Below are positions 20,052 through 33,543 of a stretch of DNA of 64,000 nt, piece after piece; position 1 is the first letter of the stretch, and each line of letters opens with the position of its first letter. The stretch spans positions 22,187-86,186 of the forward strand of contig JARBJD010000310.1 in NCBI GenBank assembly GCA_033064195.1. The letters run 5' to 3'. The stretch is from Blattamonas nauphoetae. Taxonomy: Eukaryota; Preaxostyla; Oxymonadida. The notes beneath the pieces are model-generated. The model worked only from the letters and a program-made list of their open reading frames with translations, was not told where the DNA came from and searched no databases. The translations under genes were made by a program, and so were the position numbers.

Positions 20052-22989
20052 GTGATTCGATCAACCGGTGTCTGTACAGGATGTCCCAAAAGTTGGACAT
20101 CCATCTTTGAATTGTACTCTTTCCAGCTCCACCCCAGAACCCACAACCAAATTGATTGCGATGGGGCGATCACATCCTCAGATTTCAACTGCATGCAACA
20201 CGAACAGACCGATCATTTCTCCGTCGATTTCTCTCCTACAACGAAGATAAATCAGAAAACATCAGTTGTCGCACCGACTATTGAACAAGAATCTGAACCA
20301 AAGAGTCCAGTCTGTTTTGTTGTCGATTTATCTTCCACCGAACCTAGAATCAGCTCCTCTCTCTTCTCCAAATGTTTTCTGGGCCGCATTCGGGTTTTCG
20401 TTTGATTGCTTTGAAATGTCTACTCGAATTGGCATCTCGTCTGACCTTTCGCTCATTTTTCTCATCTTTTGATGAATCAGAATCACAAAATCTTGTAGAT
20501 TCAATGATTGAGCTTGACTGTGTTCAACATCTTGCTGTCTTTTGTGACCTTTCAAAGCCGGAAGCATGTCCTGTTTGTTCTTCCATCGTTCGTCACATAC
20601 TTCCTCTCAGGAAGAATTCCCGAAACTCCTTCTTCTTCTCCGTATCTTCCTCCAATCTGTGAAACTTTTCCATCATCTTGACAGTTGAATCTTTGTCTGT
20701 TGTGTGGATGGAGATTTCTCAATCGTCGATCACATCGTTCTTATTTCGTTGTCTTCAAGACTGCAAATCAGAAAATGCCCTAGAAATGGTATTTTTCTAT
20801 TTCATCATTCACATTTCATCCCTTTAGAGTGAATTATGACTCCAAATGGTATGCTCGGATCTCAAAGTCTCACAGACTCTTTTATCTCGAACAAGACACT
20901 TATTCAAGACATATTTCGGAGATTTGAGCAAAAACCGCCGTCGATCGTAGTTTTGAAAGTGTTGGCTCAGATGGTGTTCTCACCATATCTGGGGTTGGCC
21001 ACACTTACCCTTTCGACTTTCGCACAGCTCTCATAGATATGTCAAGAACCCGGTTCTGTCAGCAACCCGGAACCTGGGGTCAAAACAAACCATTTTGGTC
21101 AAACAAAAAATGAAATTGGGCAATTCAATTCCCTGGGGAATCGGAGAAATTTTCTAAAAACCTCGATTATGGCCCTTTTTGTTGTGTGTCCAAATCATAT
21201 CTCCACAACCTGCGGACCAATTTTGATGAAATTTTCCACAGAAATGTTCTTTTGGTGAAAAGATTTTTTTGGGATCAAACACTTCTTTTTTTGTGAGTCT
21301 TTTTTCGATATATTCACGATAAAAATGCTTTTTATTTGGTTTAAAACGGATATCTGGTTGTGGAGAAACGAGCTGAAAAAGTTTGAAAAATGTGTGCATT
21401 TCTGCTGGATACAGTATTTTGAGGATTTCTCCGATTCCCCAGGGAATTGAATTGTCCAATTTCATTTTTTCTTAGATTGACCAAAATGGTTTGTTTTGAC
21501 CCCAGGTTCCGGGTTGCTGACACTGACCGAGTTTTTGACATATCTTTCATATGATTCAACGGGTGAAATTTCGTTTCTTTCTCGGTTCAAGATGTTTCCA
21601 CGACGACATACTCAATCGACTCATCAAATATTGTTCCCAAAACGACTTTGCCAAACGATCTCCAACATGCTCCACATGATGGACAACTTTCTTCCAAAGG
21701 AGTCCATCGCTTCAGAGTATTCTGTTTTATTCCTTTTCATACCTCCTCGTTCTCAGACTGTCTTTTATTTTCCTGGCGATGGTTTTTCTATACAACTTGT
21801 TGTTCATTGCTCCTAATTCGTCAAAATCAAAAGTCCTGCCTCTTTTTCCTCATTTCCATGCTCAGCTTGTGATAGATTGTGAATTAATACCCGTCGCGAA
21901 GCAATTCATCAAAACATTATGCCATGTCGATTCTGACACCTCTCAACCTGATGACCAATGGCACATCAAGGAAATCATCGACATTTCCTGGAGTCTGTGT
22001 ACCAACAGTCTCGAAGCAGGATCCGATTCTCTCTCTTCAATCGTCATGTCGACATTCGATGACCTGGAAGAATTGACAAGTCTTCTCGTCGGAACGAGAA
22101 GAAAATTCCAAACCGACAATGTCAGTGATCTCATCTTTCTCGCGAAGTTGATTTCGACCCAACGAATCAAGATCATTCCACTCATCGAACACGATCTTCT
22201 TGCCCGACTCTTCTCCGTCCAATCGCCACAAACAGTTCCTCTGTCGAATGCACTCTTGCACCTCCATCTGCTTTCGGTGATCACTCTTTTTCTCGAGTCA
22301 CCTTTCAAGAATAAGAATTCCAAAGATCACACCAGAACTACCACTCTTCGAATCGAAAGAGTCTTGGAAGTCACCAAGTCCTACCTTGCCTTCAATCTTC
22401 CGAAAGAGAATTTTCTGGGGTTGGATCATGAAGACAGGCTGGAGCTCTCAAGAACGATCACGAAGCTCACCAAGGCACTCACTGATCTGGGACAATACGA
22501 GGCCAAACTTGGACGAGAGGTGATCGCAGAGCGAGAAATGTGGGAGGTTGCACGGATAACAGAAACAGAACACAAACGAACACTGGAGCTTCGGCTCAAA
22601 GATATGAACAGGCGAGACGAAGACATGTGGAAGAAAAGACTGACAGATGGGTGCTCCGAAGAAGAAGACTGGGCGAATATGGGTTTGAAGATGCACTCGA
22701 AGCCAGAATGGGAACTCGTGAATACCTGGAGGAAACTGACGATATTGTCGATGTGATCGATGCGATGGAGAAGGAAGAAGGCTTGAATTTCGACGTGATG
22801 GATGATGACGATTCAGATGATTCGTTTGTTCCGTTCGATGATTCGGACATTGATTCAGATTTTGATGTTTCACAACATTCCGAATGGTGGGAGGGGAATC
22901 ACAAACAGTTCATTCATTCGTTCTTTCACGTCATTTGGTTCTCATTCATCACCTTTTTCATGAAAACTACTCTTCCACAACAGATTTAA
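20052..22989 (+). pseudogene. Array gene copy 2, uncharacterised host protein
   Basis: Open frames in order: a 117-codon 5' frame (a better start may be the ATG at 20,193, MQHEQTDHFSVDF), a helical region ALKCLLELASRL...CDLSKPEACPVC, a middle part broken by a 0.5-kb MITE, and a long 3' part (LLARLFSVQSPQTVPLSNA, then a charged helical region and an acidic tail). Leucine-rich helical stretches suggest an armadillo-like or similar alpha-helical fold; I cannot name it. Frames are not continuous between the blocks. One extra shift in this copy lies in an A-run at about 22,634. Either the gene is dead, or it has introns, or the consensus carries homopolymer errors. Confidence 0.45.
21035..21545. 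mobile_element. Hairpin MITE, array unit 2
   Basis: Same element and position as in unit 1. Confidence 0.75.
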
Positions 22990-22992
22990 GTT

Positions 22993-25900
22993 GTGATTCG
23001 ATCAACCGGTGTCTGTACAGGATGTCCCAAAAGTTGGACATCCATCTTTGAATTGTACTCTTTCCAGCTCCACCCCAGAACCCACAACCAAATTGATTGC
23101 GATGGGGCGATCACATCCTCAGATTTCAACTGCATGCAACACGAACAGACCGATCATTTCTCCGTCGATTTCTCTCCTACAACGAAGATAAATCAGAAAA
23201 CATCAGTTGTCGCACCGACTATTGAACAAGAATCTGAACCAAAGAGTCCAGTCTGTTTTGTTGTCGATTTATCTTCCACCGAACCTAGAATCAGCTCCTC
23301 TCTCTTCTCCAAATGTTTTCTGGGCCGCATTCGGGTTTTCGTTTGATTGCTTTGAAATGTCTACTCGAATTGGCATCTCGTCTGACCTTTCGCTCATTTT
23401 TCTCATCTTTTGATGAATCAGAATCACAAAATCTTGTAGATTCAATGATTGAGCTTGACTGTGTTCAACATCTTGCTGTCTTTGTGACCTTTCAAAGCCG
23501 GAAGCATGTCCTGTTTGTTCTTCCATCGTTCGTCACATACTTCCTCTCAGGAAGAATTCCCGAAACTCCTTCTTCTTCTCCGTATCTTCCTCCAATCTGT
23601 GAAACTTTTCCATCATCTTGACAGTTGAATCTTTGTCTGTTGTGTGGATGGAGATTTCTCAATCGTCGATCACATCGTTCTTATTTCGTTGTCTTCAAGA
23701 CTGCAAATCAGAAAATGCCCTAGAAATGGTATTTTTCTATTTCATCATTCACATTTCATCCCTTTAGAGTGAATTATGACTCCAAATGGTATGCTCGGAT
23801 CTCAAAGTCTCACAGACTCTTTTATCTCGAACAAGACACTTATTCAAGACATATTTCGGAGATTTGAGCAAAACCGCCGTCGATCGTAGTTTTGAAAGTG
23901 TTGGCTCAGATGGTGTTCTCACCATATCTGGGGTTGGCCACACTTACCCTTTCGACTTTCGCACAGCTCTCATAGATATGTCAAGAACCCGGTTCTGTCA
24001 GCAACCCGGAACCTGGGGTCAAAACAAACCATTTTGGTCAAACAAAAAAAAATGAAATTGGGCAATTCAATTCCCTGGGGAATCGGAGAAATTTTCTAAA
24101 AACCTCGATTATGGCCCTTTTGTTGTGTGTCCAAATCATATCTCCACAACCTGCGGACCAATTTTGATGAAATTTTCCACAGAAATGTTCTTTTGGTGAA
24201 AAGATTTTTTTTGGGATCAAACACTTCTTTTTGTGAGTCTTTTTCGATATATTCACGATAAAAATGCTTTTTATTTGGTTTAAAACGGATATCTGGTTGT
24301 GGAGAAACGAGCTGAAAAGTTTGAAAAATGTGTGCATTTCTGCTGGATACAGTATTTTGAGGATTTCTCCGATTCCCCAGGGAATTGAATTGTCCAATTT
24401 CATTTTTCTTAGATTGACCAAAATGGTTTGTTTTGACCCCAGGTTCCGGGTTGCTGACACTGACCGAGTTTTTGACATATCTTTCATATGATTCAACGGG
24501 TGAAATTTCGTTTCTTTCTCGGTTCAAGATGTTTCCACGACGACATACTCAATCGACTCATCAAATATTGTTCCCAAAACGACTTTGCCAAACGATCTCC
24601 AACATGCTCCACATGATGGACAACTTTCTTCCAAAGGAGTCCATCGCTTCAGAGTATTCTGTTTTATTCCTTTTCATACCTCCTCGTTCTCAGACTGTCT
24701 TTTATTTTCCTGGCGATGGTTTTTCTATACAACTTGTTGTTCATTGCTCCTAATTCGTCAAAATCAAAAGTCCTGCCTCTTTTTCCTCATTTCCATGCTC
24801 AGCTTGTGATAGATTGTGAATTAATACCCGTCGCGAAGCAATTCATCAAAACATTATGCCATGTCGATTCTGACACCTCTCAACCTGATGACCAATGGCA
24901 CATCAAGGAAATCATCGACATTTCCTGGAGTCTGTGTACCAACAGTCTCGAAGCAGGATCCGATTCTCTCTCTTCAATCGTCATGTCGACATTCGATGAC
25001 CTGGAAGAATTGACAAGTCTTCTCGTCGGAACGAGAAGAAAATTCCAAACCGACAATGTCAGTGATCTCATCTTTCTCGCGAAGTTGATTTCGACCCAAC
25101 GAATCAAGATCATTCCACTCATCGAACACGATCTTCTTGCCCGACTCTTCTCCGTCCAATCGCCACAAACAGTTCCTCTGTCGAATGCACTCTTGCACCT
25201 CCATCTGCTTTCGGTGATCACTCTTTTTCTCGAGTCACCTTTCAAGAATAAGAATTCCAAAGATCACACCAGAACTACCACTCTTCGAATCGAAAGAGTC
25301 TTGGAAGTCACCAAGTCCTACCTTGCCTTCAATCTTCCGAAAGAGAATTTTCTGGGGTTGGATCATGAAGACAGGCTGGAGCTCTCAAGAACGATCACGA
25401 AGCTCACCAAGGCACTCACTGATCTGGGACAATACGAGGCCAAACTTGGACGAGAGGTGATCGCAGAGCGAGAAATGTGGGAGGTTGCACGGATAACAGA
25501 AACAGAACACAAACGAACACTGGAGCTTCGGCTCAAAGATATGAACAGGCGAGACGAAGACATGTGGAAGAAAAAGACTGACAGATGGGTGCTCCGAAGA
25601 AGAAGACTGGGCGAATATGGGTTTGAAGATGCACTCGAAGCCAGAATGGGAACTCGTGAATACCTGGAGGAAACTGACGATATTGTCGATGTGATCGATG
25701 CGATGGAGAAGGAAGAAGGCTTGAATTTCGACGTGATGGATGATGACGATTCAGATGATTCGTTTGTTCCGTTCGATGATTCGGACATTGATTCAGATTT
25801 TGATGTTTCACAACATTCCGAATGGTGGGAGGGAATCACAAACAGTTCATTCATTCGTTCTTTCACGTCATTTGGTTCTCATTCATCACCTTTTTCATGA
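22993..25900 (+). pseudogene. Array gene copy 3
   Basis: Same organisation as copy 2. Its 3' ORF (24,716-25,900, 394 codons) is the longest of the set. It reads through the D/S-rich tail into FDVSQHSEWWEG because the T-run there is one base shorter than in copies 1 and 4, where a stop follows. This shows how single homopolymer changes decide the apparent C terminus. Confidence 0.45.
23974..24482. mobile_element. Hairpin MITE, array unit 3
   Basis: Same element and position as in unit 1, with a few homopolymer length changes. Confidence 0.75.
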
Positions 25901-25929
25901 AAACTACTCTTCCACAACAGATTTAAGTT

Positions 25930-28746
25930 GTGATTCGATCAACCGGTGTCTGTACAGGATGTCCCAAAAGTTGGACATCCATCTTTGAATTGTACTCTTT
26001 CCAGCTCCACCCCAGAACCCACAACCAAATTGATTGCGATGGGGCGATCACATCCTCAGATTTCAACTGCATGCAACACGAACAGACCGATCATTTCTCC
26101 GTCGATTTCTCTCCTACAACGAAGATAAATCAGAAAACATCAGTTGTCGCACCGACTATTGAACAAGAATCTGAACCAAAGAGTCCAGTCTGTTTTGTTG
26201 TCGATTTATCTTCCACCGAACCTAGAATCAGCTCCTCTCTCTTCTCCAAATGTTTTCTGGGCCGCATTCGGGTTTTCGTTTGATTGCTTTGAAATGTCTA
26301 CTCGAATTGGCATCTCGTCTGACCTTTCGCTCATTTTTCTCATCTTTTGATGAATCAGAATCACAAAATCTTGTAGATTCAATGATTGAGCTTGACTGTG
26401 TTCAACATCTTGCTGTCTTTTGTGACCTTTCAAAGCCGGAAGCATGTCCTGTTTGTTCTTCCATCGTTCGTCACATACTTCCTCTCAGGAAGAATTCCCG
26501 AAACTCCTTCTTCTTCTCCGTATCTTCCTCCAATCTGTGAAACTTTTCCATCATCTTGACAGTTGAATCTTTGTCTGTTGTGTGGATGGAGATTTCTCAA
26601 TCGTCGATCACATCGTTCTTATTTCGTTGTCTTCAAGACTGCAAATCAGAAAATGCCCTAGAAATGGTATTTTTCTATTTCATCATTCACATTTCATCCC
26701 TTTAGAGTGAATTATGACTCCAAATGGTATGCTCGGATCTCAAAGTCTCACAGACTCTTTTATCTCGAACAAGACACTTATTCAAGACATATTTCGGAGA
26801 TTTGAGCAAAACCGCCGTCGATCGTAGTTTTGAAAGTGTTGGCTCAGATGGTGTTCTCACCATATCTGGGGTTGGCCACACTTACCCTTTCGACTTTCGC
26901 ACAGCTCTCATAGATATGTCAAGAACCCGGTTCTGTCAGCAACCCGGAACCTGGGGTCAAAACAAACCATTTTGGTCAAACAAAAAAAATGAAATTGGGC
27001 AATTCAATTCCCTGGGGAATCGGAGAAATTTTCTAAAAACCTCGATTATGGCCCTTTTTGTTGTGTGTCCAAATCATATCTCCACAACCTGCGGACCAAT
27101 TTTGATGAAATTTTCCACAGAAATGTTCTTTTGGTGAAAAGATTTTTTTGGGATCAAACACTTCTTTTTTTGTGAGTCTTTTTTCGATATATTCACGATA
27201 AAAATGCTTTTTATTTGGTTTAAAACGGATATCTGGTTGTGGAGAAACGAGCTGAAAAAGTTTGAAAAATGTGTGCATTTCTGCTGGATACAGTATTTTG
27301 AGGATTTCTCCGATTCCCCAGGGAATTGAATTGTCCAATTTCATTTTTTCTTAGATTGACCAAAATGGTTTGTTTTGACCCCAGGTTCCGGGTTGCTGAC
27401 ACTGACCGAGTTTTTGACATATCTTTCATATGATTCAACGGGTGAAATTTCGTTTCTTTCTCGGTTCAAGATGTTTCCACGACGACATACTCAATCGACT
27501 CATCAAATATTGTTCCCAAAACGACTTTGCCAAACGATCTCCAACATGCTCCACATGATGGACAACTTTCTTCCAAAGGAGTCCATCGCTTCAGAGTATT
27601 CTGTTTTATTCCTTTTCATACCTCCTCGTTCTCAGACTGTCTTTTATTTTCCTGGCGATGGTTTTTCTATACAACTTGTTGTTCATTGCTCCTAATTCGT
27701 CAAAATCAAAAGTCCTGCCTCTTTTTCCTCATTTCCATGCTCAGCTTGTGATAGATTGTGAATTAATACCCGTCGCGAAGCAATTCATCAAAACATTATG
27801 CCATGTCGATTCTGACACCTCTCAACCTGATGACCAATGGCACATCAAGGAAATCATCGACATTTCCTGGAGTCTGTGTACCAACAGTCTCGAAGCAGGA
27901 TCCGATTCTCTCTCTTCAATCGTCATGTCGACATTCGATGACCTGGAAGAATTGACAAGTCTTCTCGTCGGAACGAGAAGAAAATTCCAAACCGACAATG
28001 TCAGTGATCTCATCTTTCTCGCGAAGTTGATTTCGACCCAACGAATCAAGATCATTCCACTCATCGAACACGATCTTCTTGCCCGACTCTTCTCCGTCCA
28101 ATCGCCACAAACAGTTCCTCTGTCGAATGCACTCTTGCACCTCCATCTGCTTTCGGTGATCACTCTTTTTCTCGAGTCACCTTTCAAGAATAAGAATTCC
28201 AAAGATCACACCAGAACTACCACTCTTCGAATCGAAAGAGTCTTGGAAGTCACCAAGTCCTACCTTGCCTTCAATCTTCCGAAAGAGAATTTTCTGGGGT
28301 TGGATCATGAAGACAGGCTGGAGCTCTCAAGAACGATCACGAAGCTCACCAAGGCACTCACTGATCTGGGACAATACGAGGCCAAACTTGGACGAGAGGT
28401 GATCGCAGAGCGAGAAATGTGGGAGGTTGCACGGATAACAGAAACAGAACACAAACGAACACTGGAGCTTCGGCTCAAAGATATGAACAGGCGAGACGAA
28501 GACATGTGGAAGAAAAAGACTGACAGATGGGTGCTCCGAAGAAGAAGACTGGGCGAATATGGGTTTGAAGATGCACTCGAAGCCAGAATGGGAACTCGTG
28601 AATACCTGGAGGAAACTGACGATATTGTCGATGTGATCGATGCGATGGAGAAGGAAGAAGGCTTGAATTTCGACGTGATGGATGATGACGATTCAGATGA
28701 TTCGTTTGTTCCGTTCGATGATTCGGACATTGATTCAGATTTTTGA
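25930..28746 (+). pseudogene. Array gene copy 4
   Basis: Same organisation as copy 2. Its 3' ORF (27,658-28,746, 362 codons) is identical in translation to that of copy 1, stopping directly after the acidic tail. Confidence 0.45.
26912..27424. mobile_element. Hairpin MITE, array unit 4
   Basis: Same element and position as in unit 1. Confidence 0.75.
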
Positions 28747-28873
28747 TGTTTCACAACATTCCGAATGGTGGGAGGGGAATCACAAACAGTTCATTCATTC
28801 GTTCTTTCACGTCATTTGGTTCTCATTCATCACCTTTTTCATGAAAACTACTCTTCCACAACAGATTTAAGTT

Positions 28874-31473
28874 GTGATTCGATCAACCGGTGTCTGTACA
28901 GGATGTCCCAAAAGTTGGACATCCATCTTTGAATTGTACTCTTTCCAGCTCCACCCCAGAACCCACAACCAAATTGATTGCGATGGGGCGATCACATCCT
29001 CAGATTTCAACTGCATGCAACACGAACAGACCGATCATTTCTCCGTCGATTTCTCTCCTACAACGAAGATAAATCAGAAAACATCAGTTGTCGCACCGAC
29101 TATTGAACAAGAATCTGAACCAAAGAGTCCAGTCTGTTTTGTTGTCGATTTATCTTCCACCGAACCTAGAATCAGCTCCTCTCTCTTCTCCAAATGTTTT
29201 CTGGGCCGCATTCGGGTTTTCGTTTGATTGCTTTGAAATGTCTACTCGAATTGGCATCTCGTCTGACCTTTCGCTCATTTTTCTCATCTTTTGATGAATC
29301 AGAATCACAAAATCTTGTAGATTCAATGATTGAGCTTGACTGTGTTCAACATCTTGCTGTCTTTTGTGACCTTTCAAAGCCGGAAGCATGTCCTGTTTGT
29401 TCTTCCATCGTTCGTCACATACTTCCTCTCAGGAAGAATTCCCGAAACTCCTTCTTCTTCTCCGTATCTTCCTCCAATCTGTGAAACTTTTCCATCATCT
29501 TGACAGTTGAATCTTTGTCTGTTGTGTGGATGGAGATTTCTCAATCGTCGATCACATCGTTCTTATTTCGTTGTCTTCAAGACTGCAAATCAGAAAATGC
29601 CCTAGAAATGGTATTTTTCTATTTCATCATTCACATTTCATCCCTTTAGAGTGAATTATGACTCCAAATGGTATGCTCGGATCTCAAAGTCTCACAGACT
29701 CTTTTTATCTCGAACAAGACACTTATTCAAGACATATTTCGGAGATTTGAGCAAAAACCGCCGTCGATCGTAGTTTTGAAAGTGTTGGCTCAGATGGTGT
29801 TCTCACCATATCTGGGGTTGGCCACACTTACCCTTTCGACTTTCGCACAGCTCTCATAGATATGTCAAGAACCCGGTTCTGTCAGCAACCCGGAACCTGG
29901 GGTCAAAACAAACCATTTTGGTCAAACAAAAAAAATGAAATTGGGCAATTCAATTCCCTGGGGAATCGGAGAAATTTTCTAAAAACCTCGATTATGGCCC
30001 TTTTTGTTGTGTGTCCAAATCATATCTCCACAACCTGCGGACCAATTTTGATGAAATTTTCCACAGAAATGTTCTTTTGGTGAAAAGATTTTTTTGGGAT
30101 CAAACACTTCTTTTTTTGTGAGTCTTTTTTCGATATATTCACGATAAAAATGCTTTTTATTTGGTTTAAAACGGATATCTGGTTGTGGAGAAACGAGCTG
30201 AAAAAGTTTGAAAAATGTGTGCATTTCTGCTGGATACAGTATTTTGAGGATTTCTCCGATTCCCCAGGGAATTGAATTGTCCAATTTCATTTTTTCTTAG
30301 ATTGACCAAAATGGTTTGTTTTGACCCCAGGTTCCGGGTTGCTGACACTGACCGAGTTTTTGACATATCTTTCATATGATTCAACGGGTGAAATTTCGTT
30401 TCTTTCTCGGTTCAAGATGTTTCCACGACGACATACTCAATCGACTCATCAAATATTGTTCCCAAAACGACTTTGCCAAACGATCTCCAACATGCTCCAC
30501 ATGATGGACAACTTTCTTCCAAAGGAGTCCATCGCTTCAGAGTATTCTGTTTTATTCCTTTTCATACCTCCTCGTTCTCAGACTGTCTTTTATTTTCCTG
30601 GCGATGGTTTTTCTATACAACTTGTTGTTCATTGCTCCTAATTCGTCAAAATCAAAAGTCCTGCCTCTTTTTCCTCATTTCCATGCTCAGCTTGTGATAG
30701 ATTGTGAATTAATACCCGTCGCGAAGCAATTCATCAAAACATTATGCCATGTCGATTCTGACACCTCTCAACCTGATGACCAATGGCACATCAAGGAAAT
30801 CATCGACATTTCCTGGAGTCTGTGTACCAACAGTCTCGAAGCAGGATCCGATTCTCTCTCTTCAATCGTCATGTCGACATTCGATGACCTGGAAGAATTG
30901 ACAAGTCTTCTCGTCGGAACGAGAAGAAAATTCCAAACCGACAATGTCAGTGATCTCATCTTTCTCGCGAAGTTGATTTCGACCCAACGAATCAAGATCA
31001 TTCCACTCATCGAACACGATCTTCTTGCCCGACTCTTCTCCGTCCAATCGCCACAAACAGTTCCTCTGTCGAATGCACTCTTGCACCTCCATCTGCTTTC
31101 GGTGATCACTCTTTTTCTCGAGTCACCTTTCAAGAATAAGAATTCCAAAGATCACACCAGAACTACCACTCTTCGAATCGAAAGAGTCTTGGAAGTCACC
31201 AAGTCCTACCTTGCCTTCAATCTTCCGAAAGAGAATTTTCTGGGGTTGGATCATGAAGACAGGCTGGAGCTCTCAAGAACGATCACGAAGCTCACCAAGG
31301 CACTCACTGATCTGGGACAATACGAGGCCAAACTTGGACGAGAGGTGATCGCAGAGCGAGAAATGTGGGAGGTTGCACGGATAACAGAAACAGAACACAA
31401 ACGAACACTGGAGCTTCGGCTCAAAGATATGAACAGGCGAGACGAAGACATGTGGAAGAAAAAGACTGACTGA
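28874..31473 (+). pseudogene. Array gene copy 5 (lacks 3' part)
   Basis: Same gene, cut by the right edge of the array: the ORF from 30,604 ends after MWKKKTD, where unique sequence begins. It lacks the acidic tail. Confidence 0.5.
29858..30370. mobile_element. Hairpin MITE, array unit 5
   Basis: Same element and position as in unit 1. Confidence 0.75.
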
Positions 31474-32100
31474 TTCTGTTTTTTTGCCTATTTTTTGCGC
31501 AGATTTCGATTCTATCGCATCTCGCTCGAACCCTCTCCGTGAAATAGACGAAAATCGATTCAATCCACACCAAGATCAAATTTCTCTTCTCACTCTGTCG
31601 TGTAGTAGAGGAAAATGGGCGAGAGTCTAAGCGATGTCAAAACTGCCTGAGACGACATCTCACGGATTTCATTTATTTTTGCAAATTCTTTTGAAACAAT
31701 TGAGAAAAACAAAAACATGAGGGAAACGGATGACAAAAGTTGCAATTGAAGGCGAAAAGAAGCTTCTAAACTTTCGAATGGGAAAGGGATTCGATTCCTT
31801 GGAGTGTTTCTATATTTCGAGTCGTCTCTGTGCCTACTCAAGGGATAACTGGTACTTTATGAGGTCAAAATGACTTTCAGACAACGTGTTTACTATCAAG
31901 AAGGAGGATCAAACCCACAGTTTGACATCACCCAGAATTGAGCTCAAATTTCTCATCAATTTTCGCCAAATATGGGTGAAAAAGTATCCCGGGTTTTTGA
32001 CTGACTATTTTGCTTGATCAAACATCCACATGGATATCTTTCATAAAAACGAACTTTTTTTGAGATTTCGAACTTTTTTTCAGATTTCGAACTTTTTCTC
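31471..32100. other. Host intergenic sequence
   Basis: No gene recognised. Near 32,060-32,100 the phrase AGATTTCGAACTTTTT is repeated about twice. The same phrase recurs at 33,505-33,545 on the other side of the nested MITEs, marking the original, now split, site. Confidence 0.45.
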
Positions 32101-32687
32101 GTAGTAGTGTCAATAAAGCACGCCATGTCAATACCTCACGATCTGTTAAGGATAAATCACAATTGGTCTAACTAAGAAAAACATAAAATTTGAGATTTAT
32201 TTGATGACTAAAATTTGAGAGTGCCTCATATCGCCCTTTTGGAAAAATACACACATTTTTTAAAACTTTTTGGGGTCATTTCTCCATGACCAGACGTCCG
32301 ATTTGGACCGAAGAAAAAGCGTTTTTATCGTATATATATCGATCAAAGACACTCAAAAAAAATTTCTCATGAAATTTTTCTGGACGAAAAATAGCATTTT
32401 TTCACATCGTCCCAGAGACCCATAATTTTTTCTTGAAATTTTTCCCAAAAAAATCATTTCTCCAAAAAAACGATTCTACAAAAATGTTCATCAAAATCGG
32501 TTCACAGGTTGTGAAGATATTGCCGAAACACTTTTTTTTCTTGGGAAAAACGGTGTATTTTGAGGATTTCTCGGAATTGCGCCGGGAGATAAATCTAAAA
32601 TTTTATTTTTTTCTTCGTTAGATCAATTGTGATTTATCCTTAACAGATCGTGAAATATTGATTTTCGTGCTTTATTGACGCTACTAC
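32101..32687. mobile_element. Hairpin MITE, GTAGTAG family
   Basis: The left end GTAGTAGTGTCAATAAAGC is mirrored at the right end by GCTTTATTGACGCTACTAC. Homology of the arms extends inward through GATCTGTTAAGGATAAATC. The interior is AT-rich and non-coding. Confidence 0.65.
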
Positions 32688-33503
32688 AGGGTGGCCCAAA
32701 ACTATGAAAATTCAAAGGGCCGATCAATAATCGAATCGACTGATTCAAAGCTTCTACCAAAGTTCTCTTTTTCACAATGTGACTGGTTTTCTCATCATAT
32801 TCTGTCACCTCACTATCATTGGTGAACAATGAATGTTTGCGTGGTTATAGATGTGTCATTAACCCGATTCTGTCAACAACCCGGAACCTGGGGTTGAAAC
32901 AAACCATATTCGTCAAACTAAGAAAAAAATAAAATTTTACAATTTTCTCTCTTGGCGAATCAGAGAAAACCTCAAAAAACCTCGTTTTAGGCCCTTTTGG
33001 TAGTGTGTCCAAATCATATCTCCACAACCTGTGGACCAATTTTGAAGAAATTTTCCGTAGAAACGTTTTTTTCGAGAAAAGATTTTTTTGAAAAAATTTA
33101 GAAAAAAAATGTTGGGTATTTGGAAAGTTGCGAAAAAACGTTATTTTTCTCGACAAAAAACTTTTTGGGAAAAAAAATTGTATTTTTTGTGAGTCTTTTT
33201 TCGATCTATTCACGATAAAAACGCTTTTTATTTGGTTTAAAACGGATATCTGGTTGTGGAGATTTGAGCTGAAAAAGTTTGAAAAATGTGTGCATTCCTG
33301 CTGTATGCAGTATTTTCAGGTTTTCTCCGATTCCCCGCGGAATTGAATTCTCAAATTTTATTTTTTTCTTAGTTTGACCAAAACGGTTTGTTTCAGCCCC
33401 AGAGTCCGGGTTGTTGACACGGACCGGGTTAATGACATATCTATTACTATCATGATTGTGTCGCGATCGGCCCTTTTAATTTTTAGAGTTTTGGGCCACT
33501 CAG
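32687..33503. mobile_element. Tc1/mariner-like MITE with TA target duplication
   Basis: The left end CAGGGTGGCCCAAAACT is mirrored by AGTTTTGGGCCACTCAG. TA lies directly outside both ends (32,685-32,686 and 33,504-33,505), as in the Tc1/mariner superfamily. It has no transposase ORF. It carries another hairpin MITE inside it. Confidence 0.6.
32849..33442. mobile_element. Diverged copy of the array hairpin MITE, nested
   Basis: Ends AGATGTGTCATTAACCCG and its inverse ending AATGACATATCT. The interior matches the array MITEs (GTGTGTCCAAATCATATC and ACGGATATCTGGTTGTGGAG) but with many differences, so it is an older insertion of the same family. Confidence 0.7.
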
Positions 33504-33543
33504 TATCAGATTTCGAACTTTTGTTCAGATTTCGAACTTTTTC

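Larger units (their letters stand above)
17463..31470 (+). repeat. Host tandem array, about 4.8 copies of a 2.94-kb unit
   Basis: Landmarks recur at steady spacing: the ORF start MVFLYN lies at 18,837, 21,779, 24,716, 27,658 and 30,604, with steps of 2,942, 2,937, 2,942 and 2,946 bp. The first unit lacks its 5' part and the last stops abruptly after GAAAAAGACTGAC at 31,470. Copies are nearly identical. The differences I saw are almost all one-base length changes in A, T or G runs. Each unit carries one copy of an uncharacterised gene and one hairpin MITE. This implies a recent amplification or an assembly product. Confidence 0.9.

Noticed and set aside
20085-20110. GATGTCCCAAAAGTTGGACATCC in each unit as a mariner terminus
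   Set aside because: It resembles a mariner end but is a short palindrome with no partner end at a sensible distance.
17463-31470. A ribosomal RNA gene array
   Set aside because: The unit has a protein-like ORF with an acidic tail and no recognisable rRNA core sequence.
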